Below, in pieces: positions 12,001 through 22,200 of a stretch of 64,000 bases of DNA. The position numbers were made by a program, and so were the translations under genes. Position 1 is the stretch's first letter. Every line of letters begins with the position of its first letter. Below the pieces are notes generated by a model. The model was given only the letters and a program-made list of their open reading frames with translations, searched no databases and was not told the DNA's origin. The stretch is from Glebionis coronaria (lineage: Eukaryota; Streptophyta; Magnoliopsida; Asterales; Asteraceae), in the NCBI GenBank assembly GCA_025667525.1, contig JANFOE010000190.1:1366501-1430500 (forward strand), read 5' to 3'.

Positions 12001-12580
12001 TAGACACCAGGTGACTCCAACGGTTTCGAACTTAAATGCAGTGAAGAAGATTTTCAAGTATATCAAGGCTCAACCTAAATTGGGTCTATGGTATCCTAGA
12101 GAATCTCCCTTTATTCTTGAAGCCTATAGTGATAGTGATTATGCTGGTGCTAATAATGATAGGAAGTCTACTACTGGTGGTTGCCAATTTTTGGGTCGTC
12201 GGCTTATTTCATGGCAATGTAAGAAACAGACAATCGTAGCTACTTCTTCAACAGAAGCTGAATACGTTGCGGCTGCTAGTTGTTGTGGTCAAGTTTTATG
12301 GATCCAAAATCAGATGTTGGACTATGGTTTCAATTTTATGAATACCATAATTTTTATTGACAATCAAAGCACTATCTGCATTGTGAAGAATCCTGTATTT
12401 CATCAACGGACGAAGCATATTGAGATTCGGCATCATTTTATACGCGATGCCAATGAGAAGAAGCTGATACAGGTTCTTAAAGTTCATACGGATGACAATG
12501 TTGCTGATTTGCTGACTAAAGCTTTTGATGGTCCTCGGTTTAACCACTTGGTGGTTCATATTGGGATGGTCAATCCTTGA
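9088..12580 (+). pseudogene. copia pol (PR-IN-RT-RNaseH), broken by deletion and three stops
   Basis: Protease VDSGCSRSMTGNK starts near 9094 in frame 1. At about 9140 it joins abruptly to VYYVEALQHFNLIS in frame 2, so the middle of the protease is deleted. From there one frame carries WHRRMGH plus CIAC (pre-integrase zinc finger) and integrase with MDLFG, CDNGTEF and NGVAERKN giving the D, D, E residues. Reverse transcriptase follows with YVDD at 11639-11650, then RNase H with SDSDYAG and SSTEAEY. Stops at 9374-9376 (TAA), 10871-10873 (TAA) and 11717-11719 (TAG) interrupt that frame. Each is a single codon inside otherwise conserved sequence, so they look like point mutations. Confidence 0.92.
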
Positions 12581-13209
12581 GGTCTAGGATTGAGGGGAGG
12601 CAAAGCCTAAGGGGAGGCTTTGTGTACATATTAGGTCAGCCTAACGTATTAATAGTATCTAACAACATAATTTCTTGGTTATGATGGTGTGTGATGCTTC
12701 TGATGGAGGATTTTTGCTCTCTTCTGGTGGATATGGCCTTATATGACTGGCTTCTGGTCCTCTTTGGTCAGCTTCTAGTTATACTTGGTTGCCTTCTGGT
12801 GGTTTAAAATCCTTCCATGTCTAGTGGTGTTTGGCTATTGGTACTGGTACTGGTCTGGCTACTGTTCATTCCTTTTGTCCTTTGTTAATCACATTTTGCT
12901 CCTGGTCTGACCATTGTGTGCTTTGACTTTTGGTCAACGCTCCCAATACTGGTATTTACAAGTTTGAATTCAGCAAGTAAATTGGGGGTTGGTTATTATG
13001 TTAAAAAGGGCAAGTGGTTATTATGTCATTATGGTTTAATTTGAAAGGGCAACCCCCCATTAATAGGGGTCAATGAACAGTTACTACTTTCTTCATATAT
13101 GGTCAACATACACCCTTGACTCACTCATTACAATTAACACACACACAAAAACCGCTTCTACTCTCTACATCCCAATCCCAATCCTTCTTCCATCAATTCA
13201 TCAAGATCC
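12581..13209 (+). other. Spacer between copia pol and the extra ORF
   Basis: No ORF of note. A short stem CAAAGCC/GGCTTTG lies at about 12601-12622 beside two GGGGAGG tracts. CTTCTGGT-type words recur at 12700-12850. The last 70 bp before 13210 are C/A-rich like a plant 5' leader and end in GATCCATGGCT, a good plant start context. Confidence 0.55.
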
Positions 13210-16200
13210 ATGGCTGCTCTTGCTTACCAACCTGCTCATAATCGTGTTGCTTATCTGGGTGATGGTCCAAATCGTGAACATTTTGCTGATATCTTGGAGT
13301 TTATTGAAGCTTCTAACTTAAGGTTTGCATTTACTGTTTGTCCTACCATATATGATAGTGTGATACGTCAATTTTGGGCGTCTGCTGAGCTTGTGAATGT
13401 GGCTGGACGTCCACGAGCACTCCATGCTACCATAGATGGACGTGCATATGTGGTAACTGAAGCGTCTATTTGTTCTTCTCTTCATCTTCAGGATGAGGGG
13501 GGTGTTGTATCACTTCCCAATTCGGAAGTATTAGAGGGTATGGCTGCCATAGGTTATGAACATGGGGGGAAGTTTAACTTCCAGAAGAATAGGTTTTCCC
13601 CTCAATGGAAGCTTCTGGTTCACTTTTGATCCATTGTATGAGTCCCAAGTCTGGGAGTTGGGATGCTTTCCCGACTCCTTTGGCTACTGGTCTTATATGT
13701 TTAGCCCAGGGTAGAGTGTTTAATTTTTCTCATTATCTATTTGAGGGGATGGCTAGTAATTTGTCTACTGCTGGTTCGAGGAAGAAATTTCTTATGTACC
13801 CTAGGTTTCTTCAACAAATTCTTGTGTGCATTCCACGTGATAGGACAGAGCATGTGCCATCTAAACTTACAGCTAAAGTGTATTACAATATGATGAATGG
13901 GTTTACTGGGGATTGGAGGCCCCTGACTGAAGCCATGATGGGGTTGGCTCAGGGTCCTATGGGTCAGGAGGAGGAGGCTCCTGAGTTGGTTGTGTTAGAT
14001 GATGACCCCATGGAGGAGGAGGAGGCTCATACTGTTGGTGCCACTCCTGTGGTAGAGGAGGAGCTAATTGAGGAAGTGGTGGTTGAAAAACCATCTCCTT
14101 CCAAGGCTGGTCCTTCCTCCGTTCCACACCAGTCTCCATTTGTGGAGACTCCACCTCCTAGTCCTGCCCCACACTCGACTGATATCCCGTTTGATGCTAG
14201 TTCTCCACAGGTTGACCCACATGTTGCTTCGGGCTCCCGTGATGCTTTCCCTGATCCAAGTTCTCTTGGTGGGCAGGCGGAGGAGCCTACTACACTGACA
14301 TCTTTGCTAGATCTTATGCACAGGTACCATGAGAGGATGATTTGTTTGGAAGCTGAATTAAACCAACATCAGAAGCTTACAAGGGAGTTTGTTCTTCCTC
14401 TGGCTGATCGCATAAAGGTGTTGGAGAATCAGCAGCGTCGTCGCAAGAAGCATGTGGTTCTTTCGGATTCTGAGGATGAGGGTGCGGAGAATGTTGAGGA
14501 TGGCTTGACGTTGTTGGCAAAGGCTGCCTTTGCTGATAAAGTTTATGATGATTTGCCGGGTCCTCCAATGTCCTCCAATGTTTCTTCTCCTAGTGGTATT
14601 CCCCCTTTTATGGGTGATGATTCTGCTCCTGCTGATGGTTCTCATGCTGGTCCCTCTCATGATCCGAAGGGAAAAGCCCCAATGACTGATTCTCCATCTC
14701 CCACTCGCAAGCGTACTCGTCGACAGATTGAAGAAGAAAGGCTTGGTGAAGAGGCTGCTCGTCGAGTTCAGGCTGAGATTGATGAGGAGGATAGGGCTGC
14801 TGAGGAAGAGCTTCGAGAGCGAAGGCGTGCGCAAATTCAGCATGATGCCATGCACTGGACTGATGGTGAATGGATGCAAGTGTTGACTGTTCTTACTCGG
14901 GATTATGCTCAGTTTAAAGATCTGTTGGGTGATGATGTTGATGAACACAATTGTATTCCGCGTGCTATGGTGATGATGCGTAAGCACCAGTTGGCTCTTG
15001 CTGAAGAACTAAAGAAACAGAGAAGGAACCGACCTCTATCTCGGACTGAGCAGCGCCAGCAGATGCAACGTTATGTAAAATATCAATCTGCTGCTCATTT
15101 CAATGCTCCGTGGTCTTGGGCTCGGGTGAGAGCTTTGACATTTGATGAGCTTAAGGTCCTTTATGAGAAGATGGTGAAGCGTCAGAGTCAACCTATTTCG
15201 GAAAGATTTATTTACCATCCTCGTGGTGTGACTGCTTCTATGCCTGCTGATTCTACTGGTCCTTCGTCTGTACCCACTCCTGGTTCTGATGGTAGTCCTT
15301 CTGGTTCTATTGCTACTTCTGTTGGTCCTTCTACTACACCCTTGGTTGCTCCTATTGGTTCTACTGCTGGTCCTGCTACTACCATCTTTGTTACTACCAC
15401 CACCACTCATGCTTCCACCACCACACCTGTTACTACTACCACCACCCATGTTCCTGCAAGCACCTTTGTTGATCCCACCATACCTACTGCTGCTACATCT
15501 GATGTGCCATCTCCATCACCACAAGTTCCTGCAACACAACCTGATCCTACTTCTGATGCTGCTCCTAGTGGTCCTTTGGGTGGACATGTTCATGAGTCTA
15601 CTTCTACTGCTTCCCCTGCTGTTGCTGAAGTTAAGGTGAAGGTTGAATCAACTCCTTCGGCTCCCACGCCTCGACGTTCCACTCGCCAGAAACTTGCTCG
15701 TCGTGTACGCCGTGGTAAATCAGTTCCTTTTGAGAAGCGTGATCCTGAGAACTTAATTGATGCAGCTTCGGATAGCGATTCTGACTTACCTTTGGGCAAT
15801 GGAAGCATTACGGGTTATACAGTTGAGAGGTCTACAACACTTCCTGGTGGCGTCTCCCATCGGATTACTTTGAGTGATGGGACTGTGCGATTGGTAACGG
15901 GTTTGCAGGGTGTGTTATCGTGGGCTGACCGTATGGATCTTATGGCGTTGTTTGGGCTTGTTGATTCTAGTATGCCGTTTGACCCCATGTCGGTGTCTTC
16001 CTGGCCTGGTATCCGTCTTTGGGCCGATCTCAAGCTGATGTTGGATCCTCCTCCAAATGCTCCTGTTTTGGGCATATGGAAGGATCAATTCCAATGGGAG
16101 ATTCTGCGATGGAAGCTATATGCTGGATGTGGAGTTCATGTGTTGGAATTAGAATCTGGTCATGTGGTGTTTATGCTGACGGATGTTGAGTATCCTTTGA

Positions 16201-16346
16201 CTATTTCTTCCATGGAAGTGATGTTGGCAAGTCACTTGCAGATTTCTACTGCTCCTTCTGGGAATGAGTCGAGTATGGCCACATCTTTGGTAGAGGGTAT
16301 TCAAGCACGGTTGCTAGCGGATAAGAAGGCAGCTTCTGGTATGTAA
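13210..16346 (+). pseudogene. Extra ORF downstream of copia pol (Sirevirus env-position ORF), one frameshift
   Basis: The start ATG at 13210 is in good context (CCATGGC). The first 139 codons (frame 1) run into a stop at 13627-13629, and the same protein resumes in frame 3 and continues to 16346. One indel near 13620-13630 explains the break. The N-terminal domain has NREHFADILEFIEASNLRFA and FWASAELV; FSPQWKLL lies just before the shift. An acidic stretch follows at about 13960-14090. A charged helical region with coiled-coil character (14709-14860) is next, then WARVRALTFDELKVLYEKM, a T/S/P-rich tract (15240-15650), a basic patch and a C-terminal domain (15900-16345) containing CGVHVLELESGHVVFML. 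I recognise this architecture from ORFs behind copia pol in Asteraceae, usually carrying misleading gene names. Function is unknown. I see no signal peptide or clear membrane segment, so position alone suggests env. Confidence 0.75.
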
Positions 16347-16669
16347 GGTGATTGGGTTGTAAGTGTTTATACTTTGAATTTTTGTTCTTATTTTGATTCT
16401 TTTCACCAATATGTACAGTGATTGGTGAATTTCATTCTTAATAGTTAAAAAAAAAAACAGTTATAAAAAAAATTAAAAAAAAAAATATACTTTTTATATA
16501 ATATCTGCTTATACTTTAAACACAGTTTAGCTTTTATACTTGTACATAATATCCCTTGGCTGTTTCACAATGTGGTTCCTGGTTTGAGTTTGTTCTGGTA
16601 CTTGGTTTCACTTGGTGTTGGACGTGGTCCACACAACAAATGGTTCTCAACTTACCATGTCTAATCGAC
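16347..16669 (+). other. AT-rich spacer of copia 3' UTR
   Basis: No gene. It contains three A-tracts of 8-11 bases at 16446-16490 and an imperfect ATTGGTGAA/TTCACCAAT stem at about 16399-16430. Confidence 0.5.
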
Positions 16670-17145
16670 AAGAAAAAGTTGATTCACCTTGAGGGTACGG
16701 CTCCTGGTGCGATTCTCAAATCCGTTGATGGTTGCCAGGTTACCCAAAACTGGATGGTTTTCACTTGCCATAGTCTTGGACTGAAAAGTGGCTAATCCAA
16801 GGGGGTACGGCTCTTGGTAAAGATCTTATCAAATCCGTTGATAGCTATAATAGCTTGCTTAAAGCTATAGGGTGTTCAACTCACCGATGTTTTATTGCAA
16901 AGAGTTGGCGAGTCCAGAAGGGTACGGATTCTGGTAAAGACATATCAAATCCGTTGATGGTTGTGATGGTTTGCCAAAAATCATCAGGGTACTCCAACTC
17001 ACCAATGATTCACGTTCCAAGAGTTGGACTGGGTACTAGTCTCCCAGGGTGATGTCATGATTCCACCAAAAGACTGGCTAGCCCCAAGAGTGAGCAACTA
17101 CTTGGTAAAGGCTCATCAAATCTGCTCATGTTGCTGAAAAGATTC
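16670..17145 (+). repeat. 110-120 bp tandem repeat in copia 3' UTR
   Basis: GGGTACGG begins diverged units at 16693, 16803 and 16920, each followed by TCAAATCCGTTGAT 20-30 bp later. A fourth, more diverged unit with CTTGGTAAAG and TCAAATCTGCTCAT lies at about 17085-17140. Tandem repeats between the last ORF and the PPT are usual in Sireviruses. Confidence 0.75.
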
Positions 17146-17310
17146 AACCTCATGCTGATTTGTTACCCGCTTTGGAGAAGCTTCTAGTGTTTCATGCGGC
17201 TGTACTTCTGATTCTTATCTTGTTGATGCTGCTATTTGTTTTGCTGATACCATCCTCGGGTTTTCTTTGCACATTTTCCAGGAAACTTGAACTCAACAGG
17301 TCAAATTCAA

Positions 17311-17324
17311 GTTTAGGGGAGGAT
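17311..17324 (+). promoter_or_regulatory. copia polypurine tract
   Basis: GTTTAGGGGAGGAT directly precedes the LTR start TGTTAGGACC. Confidence 0.75.
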
Positions 17325-17757
17325 TGTTAGGACCATTGTAATAGTTATATGTAATAGGTAGACTAGGAGGTATGTAGTTCCTCCTGGTCCTAGTCGTAGT
17401 AGGAGCAAGTCCTGCTCCTGGTCCTAGTCGAAGTCAAACTTTATTATTTACTTAATATTCTGTTAGGATATGCATGAGATATGTTAGGAAAGGATATGCA
17501 TATCAGTTTTACACGTTTTCTTTAATGATGTATTAGGGTTTCCTTGTAGTATAAAAGGAACCTTAGGCAGAAGGGTTAGAGACACCTTCACAAAACGTAG
17601 TTCTAGTCATTATTAATATTAGAAATCCTTAGAAAGGATCAAGTCTTTATAGTTATTCTGTTTCTCTTGATTATATTTATATTCTACATTCATATTGTGT
17701 ATAGAGTCTCTTTGTGATTTGACTTGTGATTACAGAAGTCATTCACCGGTCCTGACA
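17325..17757 (+). repeat. copia 3' LTR (433 bp)
   Basis: It starts TGTTAGGACC and ends GGTCCTGACA, a 10-bp terminal inverted repeat with one mismatch. A TATA box TATAAAAG lies at 17550-17557. CTGGTCCTAGTCG is repeated at about 17386 and 17418. The five bases after it, GGCTG, are the predicted target-site duplication to look for left of the window. Confidence 0.88.
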
Positions 17758-17782
17758 GGCTGCAAGATCTACATCTAGTAGA

Positions 17783-18925
17783 CCTAACACGAAGGTTAAA
17801 GCCGAACATAAGAAGCCGTCTGGGTTGTTGGTACAACCAGAGATCCCAGAATGGAAATGGGAGAAAATCGCTATGGATTTCGTGACGGGTTTACCTAGAA
17901 CTCCTAGTGGATGTGATATGATTTGGGTAATAGTGGATAGATTGACGAAATCTGCTCATTTCTTACCTATGAAGAAGACGGACAATATGGAAAAGCTGGC
18001 CAGTGTGTACGTGAAGGAGATCGTTTGCAGACATGGAGTACCGTTATCGATCATTTCGGATCGCGATAGTAGGTTTACTTCGGAATTTTGGAAATCGCTT
18101 CAACGTGCGATGGGCACTGAATTGAATTTAAGTACGGCTTATCACCCGGAGACTGACGGCCAGAGTGAACGAACTATTCAGACGATGGAGGATATGCTCC
18201 GAGCATGCGTGATTGATTTTGAAGGAAGTTGGGAACGCCACTTGCCTTTAGTGGAGTTTTCGTATAATAATAGTTACCATGCGAGCCTCAAGGCTGCACC
18301 GTTCGAAGCATTGTATGGAAGAAAGTGTAGATCGCCTGTGTGTTGGAGTGAAGTAGGAGAAAGTCAATTGACTGGACCCGAAATGGTTTTAGAGACGACC
18401 GAGAAGATTGTGCAAATCAAGAACCGACTACTTGCTGCGACAAGCCGACAGAAGAGTTATGCCGATAACAGAAGAAAACCGTTGGAATTTGAAGTCGGAG
18501 ATATGGTTATGCTTAAGGTATCGCCGTGGAAGGGTGTAATTCGTTTTGGGAAGAAAGGAAAGTTGAGTCCTAGGTATATTGGACCATTTAAGATCGTTAA
18601 ACGAATTGGACCAGTAGCGTATAAGTTAGAGTTGCCGAGCGAGCTTAGTGCTATTCACGACACGTTTCACGTATCGAACTTGAAGAAGAGTTTGGCGGAT
18701 AAGGAATTGGTGATTCCTTTGGACGAGATTCAACTGGACGACAAAATGCATTTTGTGGAAGAACCCGTGGAAATTATGGACCGAGAGATCAAGAGGCTGA
18801 AGCGTAGTAGAATTCCCATTGTGAAGATTCGATGGAATTCTAGGCGTGGACCGGAATACACTTGGGAACGTGAGGACTTTTTCAAGGAAAGGTATCCTCA
18901 TCTGTTCCAGCGGCACGAAATGTGA
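17783..18925 (+). CDS. Chromovirus (Tekay-type) integrase and chromodomain, 5'-truncated
   Basis: The frame enters at the end of the integrase zinc finger ([13 protein letters not shown]) and carries the whole catalytic core. The acid residues sit in [22 protein letters not shown] and DGQSERTIQ. The C-terminal [11 protein letters not shown] segment and a chromodomain ([16 protein letters not shown] to YTWEREDFF) end the protein. Chromodomains steer integration to marked chromatin. No stops occur in 366 codons, so the remaining part is well preserved. The 25 bases between the copia LTR and this frame do not look like integrase coding sequence and may be filler. The missing gag-pol part is expected beyond the copia insertion, left of the window. 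Confidence 0.9.
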   Translation, partial: PNTKVKAEHKKPSGLLVQPEIPEWKWEKIAMDFVTGLPRTPSGCDMIWVIVDRLTKSAHFLPMKKTDNMEKLASVYVKEIVCRHGVPLSIISDRDSRFTSEFWKSLQRAMGTELNLSTAYHPETDGQSERTIQTMEDMLRACVIDFEGSWERHLPLVEFSYNNSYHASLKAAPFEALYGRKCRSPVCWSEVGESQLTGPEMVLETTEKIVQIKNRLLAATSRQKSYADNRRKPLEFEVGDMVMLKVSPWKGVIRFGKKGKLSPRYIGPFKIVKRIGPVAYKLELPSELSAIHDTFHVSNLKKSLADKELVIPLDEIQLDDKMHFVEEPVEIMDREIKRLKRSRIPIVKIRWNSRRGPEYTWEREDFFKERYPHLFQRHEM

Positions 18926-18976
18926 GTATAAGAAGAGGCGAGCGCCGGGACGTCGCTCTCTTTAAGGAGGGGTGGA

Positions 18977-21900
18977 TGTGATACCCTAGAACCGAGGTCA
19001 CTAACATTACCCTAAATTACGCTTATTTTTGAAATTTTTAATAAATTTTAATTGCTATATATTTTAGTATTTTGGTTGAAACCGATGTTCGAGGTTATAA
19101 TTTTGACGATTGACGATTTAAGAAGGACGATGACGAATACGATCCCGATGGATGCCCAAATTTCTATAATTATTGACGTTTTATCGATAATGTAATTTTT
19201 CGAGAATTTTACTTACGGTTCGTGTTAAGTCGAGTCGGGTGAGTTTTATTGCTTTCCGGGTACATTTAAAGTATCCCAAAAGTATTTTGGAGTGTTTAGG
19301 ATGATTCCCGACTCCCGTAAAATTTTCTAAAATGACTAGTGAGTCAATCCCGTAAAGTTTTAGAGTCGTTTTTGCTTAAGGCCAAAAGAAAGCTTAAATT
19401 GCACATTGGTCCCTCCCATTTCACAAAAGGGGAACTAACACACACACACAAAACATTTCACAAAAAAAAAGATCAAACCCCCTCCCTTGTTCTCTCTAGG
19501 CCGACGGCCAAAACCCCAAAACCACCACCACTTCAATTTTTTTTTAGTTTTGATTAATTCTAATCAAAGACCACCTTCTAAAATCATTTAGTAAGTGTTA
19601 ATCCATGATTATTTCAAACATGCATTAACAAAAATTCTTCCAAAAATTCAAGATTTTTCAAAAGTCCATTTGGATGTTAATTGGGCATTTGCATGTTTAA
19701 TTCATGCTAAAATGATGCTAGAACACCAAACAAATCAACCAAAATCAATTTGGTTGGTGGGTTTTGATCACCCAAACCCCACGGCTCAATAGGGGGTGTT
19801 TGGGGATCATGGTGATCAATGTTTTTGAAGGTCTACGAGATTAATGGCCTATTCTATATCATGGATTTGGTGGATTTATGTGGTTGATTGATAATTAATG
19901 AAGAAATGAAGGAATGAGATGAGGGATTAGAGAGAGAAAGGAGAGAAGGAGAGAATTAGAGAGAGAAAGTGAAAGTAGAAAATATGATTAAGTGGAAAAT
20001 GAGAATCAACAACCCCCTCCTAACATGCTAGGAGGGGTTATATATAGCCCACCCTACATGTGGGCTATATGGACTATACAATAAGTAAATAGATCACGAG
20101 CCCGTTACATAATTATAGTTGGAGCGACCGATCCTTCATAAATACGTAAAACGTATTTCCAACAATCTCCCCCTAAGGGAGGTCGCTCCAAGTTACAAAG
20201 TTCTAAATAGTCTATAACTCGTGATCTATGCTAACTAAGATGTGACCGAGACTTTATAGGGAAAACGTATTTCCAACAGTTTTGAGCTTGGATTTGTGTT
20301 TAATCTTATGTTTTTAGATGTTTTAGATGGGTATATTCACTTGCATGTATATTTTTATGATTTTGGTTTTATGAGGATGATGATCAATAGGGGATTAGAA
20401 CTGAAAATGATGTTTGATTATGATTAGGAATGCTTAGGATGATGTCTAGTGTTGATAAATGGGTTTGAAAACGAGCGTTGGTATGATTTTGGCATAGTTA
20501 ATTTTAGGCAGAAAGTTTAGGGTGTTTTCGTAAAAATTATTTTGAAAACAGGTCTTGTGAGTAGGATAGAGTTGTAGAGCATCTTCTTAGCTTCGATTTG
20601 GTATAAGGTAGAGCTTACGACTCCTAACGAGTCAAAAGTTATGACGTTTTGAAATTCGTGTACCGGGAGATGAAAACCGTCATAATCCGAAATTATGCTT
20701 GGTTTTAGGTCAAATCCCGGGGACAATAAGTTTAGTTTGGTAAATGGTCAAGGGTTGAATTTTGGTGTCAAACCTGCAAATTTGAGTCTATTATAAGACT
20801 TAGGTGTCAAATGGGTCAATGGAGTATTTTAAACGGGTCAAATGAGTCCGACTTGGTCAAAGTACAATTTCAGTCCGAAAAACGTAGTTTTGGAAAAGTG
20901 TTGAGTAACGGGTCGTAGAAGTAAAAACTTTTGTTGGGATTAAATATGTGATTTCTACAGGTCTTAAAGTATTTTTGAGAATTTTCTCAAATTTTATAAA
21001 AATGGTTAAGTATAGTAAAAGTATCGGCGAAAACAAGTAAAAATGAATAACGTTAATAATAAGGACAAATGGTATAAAACGAGTAACACTTGTTGTTTTG
21101 TTTTGGCGTGAGTTGTAAATTGTCACAAGTGACTAATATTTATGTATTTTATACAGTACCATAAGGTTTTAAAATGAGATTACTCATTACGCGTTATTTG
21201 GTTTGATAGGTGTTGATTTACCCGGGCATCCGTATCGTCGTCAGTGACCGTCTCTCGAACTATCGACTACTTGTTATATAAGGTGTGAATTTATTGCCTC
21301 GCTTATTATTATTTCAAACTGTTTTACCCGCGAAGGAAATGCATGCTAGTTTTCAAAAATGAACATATGTCATGAATGATTGTTGGACCCGAATGTTGCC
21401 TTTGAAATTGTGTTGAGTACCTAGTTGCAAAAGGCCCTAATTTCATGAACTATTAACTATTGTTTAGTCCTAGCGTGGATTAGAAATAGCCGCTTATACA
21501 AAGTGATAGTACTATGGGGTTGACTACCCTATCCGAGACGAGGGCTAGTACGTTGATACCCCCTGCGGACGGATAATTTGTGATAAGAGATAAGGTATAA
21601 TTGCAACTGATGCCTTAGTAGGGGCACTGGTTTCATCTGAATCACGCCGGTAATTATTACGCGGGTGATTGAGTTAACGGTTTAGTGTCATGAGCTTAAA
21701 CACAATTGTCAGTATCTTGAATATAGATTGTTTGATCGACAAGTCTATGAATGATCGTGAATGGTTTTTATTTCACATATGTTCAAAATGGATTGTAAAA
21801 CCTATGAATTCCACTCAACGTTTTCGTTGACCAAATTTAGCATGTGTTTCAGGTAACCGCTGAAGTGTAGCATGGAGCGTGCATTGGATGGATGTTGTGT

Positions 21901-22200
21901 GTGGAGCTTGGAGTCTACTTGTTTTTCCTCCCGTCATTACTTAAACATTTTTAACTCTATGTCATGTTGTTGTGAAAACTGTAACTTTTGGGGTTGAGAT
22001 TCATGGGGACCAAAACGCAAAACTCTGTTGTATCATTTGGGGTTGGAAAACCGTAGACATGTAACTTTTCAACAATTTTTAGTTTAAGTTTAAATTTGAC
22101 GTCTCTTTGGAGTCGTTCGATATATCTTGTGTGCGATGATAACTGCCTAGCACCCAAATGTTGTAGTTCCGCTGCGCATAGCATTTGGTGAGGTGTTAGA
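18977..22200 (+). repeat. Tekay-type 3' LTR with internal solo-LTR insertion
   Basis: A purine tract TTTAAGGAGGGGTGGA (18961-18976) precedes TGTGATACCC. The LTR runs through a C/A-rich leader-like stretch (19430-19530) and a coding-free interior to GGTGAGGTGTTAGA. The 3' end is approximate, set by analogy with GGGGTGTTACA ends of related LTRs. Removing the insertion at 19826-20278 leaves about 2.8 kb. No gene is present. The start and the GGATGCCC segment near 19150 match the other chromoviral LTR at 36796. Confidence 0.65.
19826..20278 (-). mobile_element. Solo LTR, 453 bp, TSD GTTTT
   Basis: On the minus strand it starts TGTTGGAAATACG and ends CGTAGACCTTCA. GTTTT flanks it on both sides (19821-19825 and 20279-20283). 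It is related to the LTR at 32803-33217. Both copies contain, about 110 bp in, a second GGGGGAGATTGTTGGAAATA, so the LTR carries an internal copy of its own PPT-LTR junction. No internal element sequence is present, which fits LTR-LTR recombination. Confidence 0.8.

Larger units (their letters stand above)
8455..17757 (+). mobile_element. Sirevirus-like Ty1/copia element, 5' end outside window
   Basis: Domain order is gag knuckle, protease, integrase, reverse transcriptase, RNase H, which is the copia order. A large extra sense ORF, a tandem-repeat 3' UTR, a PPT and a 433 bp 3' LTR follow. The RT-distal segment with MGELSFFLGLQVKQ and the extra ORF between pol and LTR fit the Sirevirus lineage. 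The gag frame is open right up to the Athila LTR border at 8454, so the missing 5' half probably lies left of the Athila insertion. Three in-frame stops, a deletion and a frameshift show that it is dead. Confidence 0.75.

Noticed and set aside
14358..14987. 209-codon minus-strand ORF within the extra copia ORF
   Set aside because: The plus frame has conserved helical and C-terminal domains; the minus frame is low-complexity I/H/R-rich noise.
13210..16346. Assigning a metabolic or vesicle-protein name to the extra copia ORF
   Set aside because: Such names occur in automated annotations of similar ORFs, but nothing in the sequence (no kinase or SNARE motif) supports them.
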